From: Bacteroidales bacterium UBA5197
GTDB lineage: Bacteria; Bacteroidota; Bacteroidia; Bacteroidales; Lentimicrobiaceae
Assembly: GCA_002412885.1 (NCBI GenBank)
Contig: DHVX01000052.1
Span: 106,450 to 170,449, forward strand
Direction of reading: 5' to 3'
Length of the DNA: 64,000 nucleotides
Shown: positions 59,649 through 64,000 of the stretch, piece after piece
Layout: each line of letters opens with the position of its first letter
How positions within the stretch are numbered: the stretch's first letter is position 1
Position numbers and translations under genes: made by a program
The notes under the pieces: generated by a model
Seen by the model: only the letters and a program-made list of their open reading frames with translations
The model's database searches: none
Told to the model about the DNA's origin: nothing

Positions 59649-59891
59649 AAATTTTATTATGAAAATTAGTGTAATAATGTTAATAAACCTTAAAAATTAA
59701 TTAATTATTTCTTAACATTGTACCTTGAAATCTGCGCAGTAACAAAGGGAAAACAGGTTTCGGAAATTATTGCTTTTTAAACAGGGTTTTTATTGTTTAA
59801 AAGTTTAGCGGTTTTATGATCGTTATTCTCAACATTAAAAATCTTTTCTTTGAAATTATATCATTTTACCCACTTTGGTTATGTAAATTAT

Positions 59892-59899
59892 TATATTTG
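59892..59899 (+). promoter_or_regulatory. -7 promoter element for susC
   Basis: TATATTTG matches TAnnTTTG, 89 bases before the susC start. A TTTG 15 bases upstream is closer than the usual spacing, so the -33 is weak. Confidence 0.45.
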
Positions 59900-59987
59900 G
59901 ATACCCACAGTGAACAACTAAACAAAAAGTCAGAATTTTATTTCAGTTTCAGTTAACATAATTAAACCACCAACCAAAATCAGAATT

Positions 59988-62900
59988 ATGAAGAAGCATT
60001 ATTCATTGCTGAAAGTTCTGTTTCTTTTACTCGGTCTGGCAATTGGTTTTCAGGGATATTCCCAGGGAATCAGTATTTCGGGTAGAGTAACAGATGCAAA
60101 CGATGGTCAAACCATACCTGGGGTTACCATCTTAGTTCAAAACACATCAACAGGTACAATCACTGACATCAACGGCAGGTATTCAATGAATGTTGACCCG
60201 GGTGCAACTCTGGTTTTCTCGTTTGTTGGATACAACACTCAGGAGATTGCTGTAGGAAATCAGACTGTTATTAATGTTGTCCTGATTCCTTCAGTTACCA
60301 CACTTGAGGAGGCGGTCATTATCGGTTATGGAGCCGTTAAGAAAAGCGATGCTACCGGTTCGGTTGCAGTTGTTTCCTCAAAAGACTTCAACCGTGGTGC
60401 AATTACCAGTCCGCAGGAACTGCTTATTGGAAAAACCACAGGGGTTGTAATTACAACAAACAGCGGCGCACCCGGTGCCGGTGCTACAATCAGGGTCAGA
60501 GGAGGTTCATCTCTTTATTCCAGTAACGATCCTTTGATTGTTATTGATGGTGTGGCTATTGATAATACCGGGATTTCCGGATCTTCCAATATCCTTTCAA
60601 CCATCAATCCCAATGACATTGAGTCTTTTACCGTGCTGAAAGATGCTTCTGCAACTGCTATTTACGGTTCGAGAGCTTCCAACGGGGTTATCCTTATTAC
60701 CACCAAGAGAGGCACAGCCGCTGGAAGTAAGAAGCTGAAAATCAGTTACAATGGAAATGTTTCTATGAACACCATTCCCAGTACACTGGAAGTGCTATCA
60801 GGTGATGAATTCCGTGAATTGGCAACTGATCTTAAAAACAAAGGATTCTCTGGCTTAAACGATAAGGCTCTGCGCAGGTTAGGTTCTGAAAATACCGACT
60901 GGCAAAATGAGATTTATGAGTCGTCTATAACACAAGACCACAATCTTAGTATTTACGGAAACCTAAAATCACTGCCATATCGCGTGTCTCTGGGTTATAC
61001 CGATCAGGATGGTCTTGTCAGACTGACCAATATGAAGAGAACTACAGCAGCCGTTTCTCTTAACCCGACTCTGCTCAACAATCACCTGAAAATTGATTTT
61101 AATTTAAAAGGAAGTCAGGAAAAACACCAGTTTGCTGATGGAGGTGCTGTTGGTTCTGCAGTAGCATTTGATCCTACTCAGCCAGTAAGAAACGGCAATA
61201 CCCGTTTCGGAGGGTATTATACATGGGCAAACCTAAGTGATACACTGGCCAATGGTCAAATGGATCCAAACGGAAATCCAAACCCGATTGGAGTCAGCAA
61301 TCCGGTTGCATTACTCGAGCAAACTGAAAACAACTCAACGGTAAACCGTTCAATTGGTAATCTGCAGTTTGATTATAAATTGCATTTCCTCCCCGAGCTG
61401 AGGGCTATTCTTAACCTTGGTTATGACTATTCCAGCAGCGAAGGTATCAATAACGCTCCCGAAACAGCAGCATTTACATTCCGCGATGGAATTGGACGCT
61501 ACGTTGATTACACTCAGGATAAAAAGATGGAACTCCTCGATTTCTATTTTAACTATGTAAAGGAACTTTCATCAATATCGAGTAAGGTAGATCTGACTGC
61601 CGGTTACTCATGGCAGCATTTTCAGCGCGAAGGCACCAGCTGGACCCGCACTCATCAGGGCAACATTGACAAGGATAGTCTTCGTTACACCGATTATATC
61701 AATGAAAACTTCCTTGTATCATTCTTTGGAAGGTTAAATTATTCTTTGCTGGATAAGTATCTGCTTACTGTTACTATGCGTAATGACGGATCATCCAGAT
61801 TCTCAGAAGAAAATCGTTGGGGTTTATTTCCTGCAGCAGCATTTGCATGGAAAATGAACAATGAAGGCTTCCTGAGAGATTATGATAAACTGAGCGACCT
61901 TAAACTCAGGTTAGGATGGGGAGTAACTGGTCAGCAGGATATCGGGGATAATTATTATCCATATCAGGCCATTTATCAGATTGCTGACCCTACAGCTTAT
62001 TATCAGTTTGGAGATCAGTGGATTCCTACCCTTCGCCCAAATAAGTATGACAAGAACATCAAGTGGGAAACCACCACAACTTATAATGTTGGTTTAGATT
62101 ATGGATTCTTCAACAACAGGGTAACCGGTTCCATTGATGCATACGTAAGGCAAACCGAAGACCTGATTGCAAATATTCCTATTCCTTCCGGAACCAATTT
62201 CTCCAACTACCTTACAACCAACGTTGGAACACTTGAAAACCGCGGTATTGAGTTTTTAATCGATGTTAAACCAATTGTTACCAAAGATGTAAGTTGGAAT
62301 ATCGGCTATAACATTTCATTCAACAAAAATGAAATCACCAAGTTGCTTCTTACCGATGATCCAGATTATACCGGAATTGCAACCGGTGGTATCAGCGGAG
62401 GAGTTGGAAACTTTATCCAGCGTCACAGTGTAGGTTCTTCTGCCAGTTCTTTCTATGTTTTTCAACAGGTATATGATGTCAACGGAATGCCTATTGAAGG
62501 CCTCTATATCGATAGAAGCGGCGAAGGTGGAAGTATTGCAGGAAATGATGACAATAAATACCTCTATGAGAAACCAGCTCCCGATGTTGTAATGGGATTG
62601 TCTTCATCTTTCCGTTACAAAAACTTCGATGCTATGGTTTCAGCGCGGGTTAACCTTGGAAACTATGTTTATAACAACGTAGCTTCTGACAGAGCTGTTT
62701 ACAGCAGTCTTTACAATCAGTCGGGTTTCTTCAACAATGTCCCGACTCAGGTAAACAACACCAAATTCAATAATCCACAGTACTGGTCTGATTTCTATGT
62801 TGAGAATGCTTCATTCTTCAGATTGGATAACGTAAGTGTGGGTTATAACGTAAATAAACTCTTCACAGAAAAATTAGACGCAAGGTTTAGCTTTACTGTG

Positions 62901-63020
62901 CAGAATGCGTTTATCATCACTAAATACAACGGACTTGATCCTGAGGTTGACGGAGGTATTGACAACAATATTTATCCACGTGCCAGGACATTCGTTTTGG
63001 GTGTAAATGTTAACTTTTAA
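59988..63020 (+). CDS. SusC/RagA-family TonB-linked outer-membrane transporter
   Basis: 1010 residues. Signal peptide ~1-25 (LLKVLFLLLGLAIGFQGYSQ), a carboxypeptidase-regulatory-like domain (~28-103, ISGRVTDANDGQTIPGVTI), the TonB-dependent plug with VIIGYGAVKKSDATGSV and IRVRGGSSLYSSNDPLIVIDGV, then a 22-strand beta-barrel ending with the terminal segment RARTFVLGVNVNF. It should import alpha-glucan oligosaccharides energised by TonB, working with SusD. susD starts 12 bases downstream. Substrate class is inferred from the linked GH13 gene and LacI regulator. Confidence 0.95.
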   Translation: MKKHYSLLKVLFLLLGLAIGFQGYSQGISISGRVTDANDGQTIPGVTILVQNTSTGTITDINGRYSMNVDPGATLVFSFVGYNTQEIAVGNQTVINVVLIPSVTTLEEAVIIGYGAVKKSDATGSVAVVSSKDFNRGAITSPQELLIGKTTGVVITTNSGAPGAGATIRVRGGSSLYSSNDPLIVIDGVAIDNTGISGSSNILSTINPNDIESFTVLKDASATAIYGSRASNGVILITTKRGTAAGSKKLKISYNGNVSMNTIPSTLEVLSGDEFRELATDLKNKGFSGLNDKALRRLGSENTDWQNEIYESSITQDHNLSIYGNLKSLPYRVSLGYTDQDGLVRLTNMKRTTAAVSLNPTLLNNHLKIDFNLKGSQEKHQFADGGAVGSAVAFDPTQPVRNGNTRFGGYYTWANLSDTLANGQMDPNGNPNPIGVSNPVALLEQTENNSTVNRSIGNLQFDYKLHFLPELRAILNLGYDYSSSEGINNAPETAAFTFRDGIGRYVDYTQDKKMELLDFYFNYVKELSSISSKVDLTAGYSWQHFQREGTSWTRTHQGNIDKDSLRYTDYINENFLVSFFGRLNYSLLDKYLLTVTMRNDGSSRFSEENRWGLFPAAAFAWKMNNEGFLRDYDKLSDLKLRLGWGVTGQQDIGDNYYPYQAIYQIADPTAYYQFGDQWIPTLRPNKYDKNIKWETTTTYNVGLDYGFFNNRVTGSIDAYVRQTEDLIANIPIPSGTNFSNYLTTNVGTLENRGIEFLIDVKPIVTKDVSWNIGYNISFNKNEITKLLLTDDPDYTGIATGGISGGVGNFIQRHSVGSSASSFYVFQQVYDVNGMPIEGLYIDRSGEGGSIAGNDDNKYLYEKPAPDVVMGLSSSFRYKNFDAMVSARVNLGNYVYNNVASDRAVYSSLYNQSGFFNNVPTQVNNTKFNNPQYWSDFYVENASFFRLDNVSVGYNVNKLFTEKLDARFSFTVQNAFIITKYNGLDPEVDGGIDNNIYPRARTFVLGVNVNF

Positions 63021-63032
63021 TCGACGAACGTT

Positions 63033-64000
63033 ATGAAAAAATATCTCAAAATAACAATGGCTGCCATAGCTTTGGTAGTCATTACAACATCCTGTCTTAA
63101 GGACCTTGATGTTTCACCAATTGATAAGAATCTTCCAACTGCTAATGTTGTGTTTGATTCTCCTGCAGCTTATACTCAGGCTCTGGCAAAACTCTATTCA
63201 TCATATGCCGTCAGCGGACAGGAAGGCCCTGCAGGGAAACCTGATATTGATGGTATTGATGAAGGATTCTCAAACTACCTGCGTCAGTATTGGAATGCAC
63301 AGCAGTTGTCAACCGATGAGGCTGTCATTGCGTGGAATGATGCCACCATCAAGGATTTTCACTGGCAAACATGGTCACCGAACGATGTTTTCATCGGAGC
63401 CCTTTATTCCAGGATTTTCTTCACCATTTCAATTTCAAATGAGTATATCCGCAATACAGTAGGTAAAGAAGAATACAAGCAATATCTTGCTGAAGCCCGC
63501 TTTATCAGAGCTTTGTCATACTGGCATGCACTTGATTTGTTCGGAAATCCTTCATTTGTGACTGAAGACGATCAACCGGGAGCTTTCTTCCCAAGGCAGA
63601 TCGCCCGTGCTGAACTTTTCAATTACATTGAATCAGAATTGAAAGCCATCGAAAATGATCTGGGTAACCCAAGGTTCATGTATGGCCGTGCCGATAAAGC
63701 AGCTGCCTGGATGCTGATTTCAAAACTCTATCTGAATGCCGAAGTTTATATCGGACAGAATAAATATGCCGATGCCATCACTTATCTGGAAAAAGTTCTG
63801 GATGCCGGTTATACACTTGCTCCCAATTATTCCGATAACTTTATGGCCGACAATCACACCAGCCCTGAAATGATTTTTGCAATCAATTATGATGGCGAAT
63901 ATACCCGCTCTTTTGGTGGAATGGTTTATCTGATTCATGCCGCTATCGGAGGAACAATGCCTGCAGCTGATTTTGGTGTTGGCGGAGGCTGGGGTGGTTT
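63033..64000 (+). CDS. SusD/RagB-family glycan-binding lipoprotein, N-terminal part (runs off right edge)
   Basis: I translated from the ATG at 63033: MKKYLKITMAAIALVVITTSCLKDLDVSP, a lipoprotein signal with Cys at ~21, then DSPAAYTQALAKLYSSY and YLAEARFIRALSYWHALDLFGNPSFVT, the SusD tetratricopeptide-like signature, and later RADKAAAWMLISKLYLNAEVYIG. About 322 residues are present of an expected ~500-550. It is a surface lipoprotein that caps the SusC barrel and binds the glycan. It follows susC by 12 bases in one transcript. A +1-frame open stretch at 63106-63462 is a shadow. Confidence 0.94.
   Translation, partial: MKKYLKITMAAIALVVITTSCLKDLDVSPIDKNLPTANVVFDSPAAYTQALAKLYSSYAVSGQEGPAGKPDIDGIDEGFSNYLRQYWNAQQLSTDEAVIAWNDATIKDFHWQTWSPNDVFIGALYSRIFFTISISNEYIRNTVGKEEYKQYLAEARFIRALSYWHALDLFGNPSFVTEDDQPGAFFPRQIARAELFNYIESELKAIENDLGNPRFMYGRADKAAAWMLISKLYLNAEVYIGQNKYADAITYLEKVLDAGYTLAPNYSDNFMADNHTSPEMIFAINYDGEYTRSFGGMVYLIHAAIGGTMPAADFGVGGGWGG

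Larger units (their letters stand above)
59470..59987. other. Divergent regulatory region of the glucan utilisation locus
   Basis: 518 bases, AT-rich, between lacI and susC. It contains two overlapping LacI-type operators (59623-59648) and a plus-strand -7 box (59892-59899). No ORF or RNA gene is recognised. The 5' untranslated region of susC would be about 80 bases. Confidence 0.6.

Noticed and set aside
63106..63462. 118-codon plus-strand frame near the right edge
   Set aside because: It is a shifted frame of the susD gene, whose translation from 63033 shows the lipobox and SusD motifs.

Overview
The window reads as chromosomal DNA of an anaerobic, probably fermentative Bacteroidetes bacterium (Bacteroidales-like). 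It carries a SusC/SusD pair, two proteins with type IX secretion C-terminal sorting domains, pyruvate:ferredoxin oxidoreductase, an [FeFe]-hydrogenase with its maturase, and many copies of the Bacteroidetes -7 promoter element TAnnTTTG placed 30-100 bases upstream of starts. No rRNA, tRNA, insertion sequence, prophage or CRISPR array was recognised.

Left quarter (1-15.3 kb): a hydrogenase and redox-signalling supercluster. On the minus strand a closely packed run goes hydC-hydB-hydA (NADH-linked trimeric [FeFe]-hydrogenase), a histidine kinase whose input is a degenerate [FeFe]-hydrogenase domain, a stand-alone receiver, a receiver-histidine kinase hybrid, the NADH-sensing repressor Rex, RibF and a PhnP-like metallo-hydrolase; hydG follows on its own promoter and runs off the left edge. 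Divergently on the plus strand are a small [2Fe-2S] protein, a second hydrogenase-like sensor ending in a PAS-like region, a SpoIIE-type phosphatase and an OsmC protein. Two tandem Rex-like operators lie in the divergent intergenic region. The catalytic subunit HydA has exactly the CpI length and ligand spacing, but canonical proton-relay residues are replaced (Cys299 by Asp, Glu279 by Leu). This is the most unusual system in the window.

Centre (15-35 kb): a nucleotide-sugar dehydrogenase/oxidoreductase pair (WbpA/WbpB type), a PiT phosphate permease, aspartate aminotransferase, two secreted T9SS proteins (one with eight ~230-residue DUF4397 repeats), small membrane and lipid-binding proteins, a DMT permease, and a Tat-exported DUF362 protein paired with a NapH-like membrane ferredoxin. 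A DHOD-like protein and PFOR (nifJ) follow divergently at 34.8-39.8 kb, supplying reduced ferredoxin that the hydrogenase could use.

Right half (39.9-56 kb): mostly housekeeping genes: P4-type acid phosphatase, 5-formyl-THF cyclo-ligase, SppA, FolK, a deoxynucleoside kinase, a histidine kinase, an ECF sigma factor, a CarH-like B12 regulator, AlaS, an M23 peptidase, a MerR regulator, HldD, alkaline phosphatase and an MFS permease. Downstream of the MFS gene is a 282-bp tandem duplication that looks like an orphan, minus-strand leader-peptide/attenuator module.

Right end (56.5-64 kb): an alpha-glucan utilisation locus. lacI and a GH13 lipoprotein gene on the minus strand are divergent from susC and a truncated susD; two overlapping LacI-type operators lie between them.
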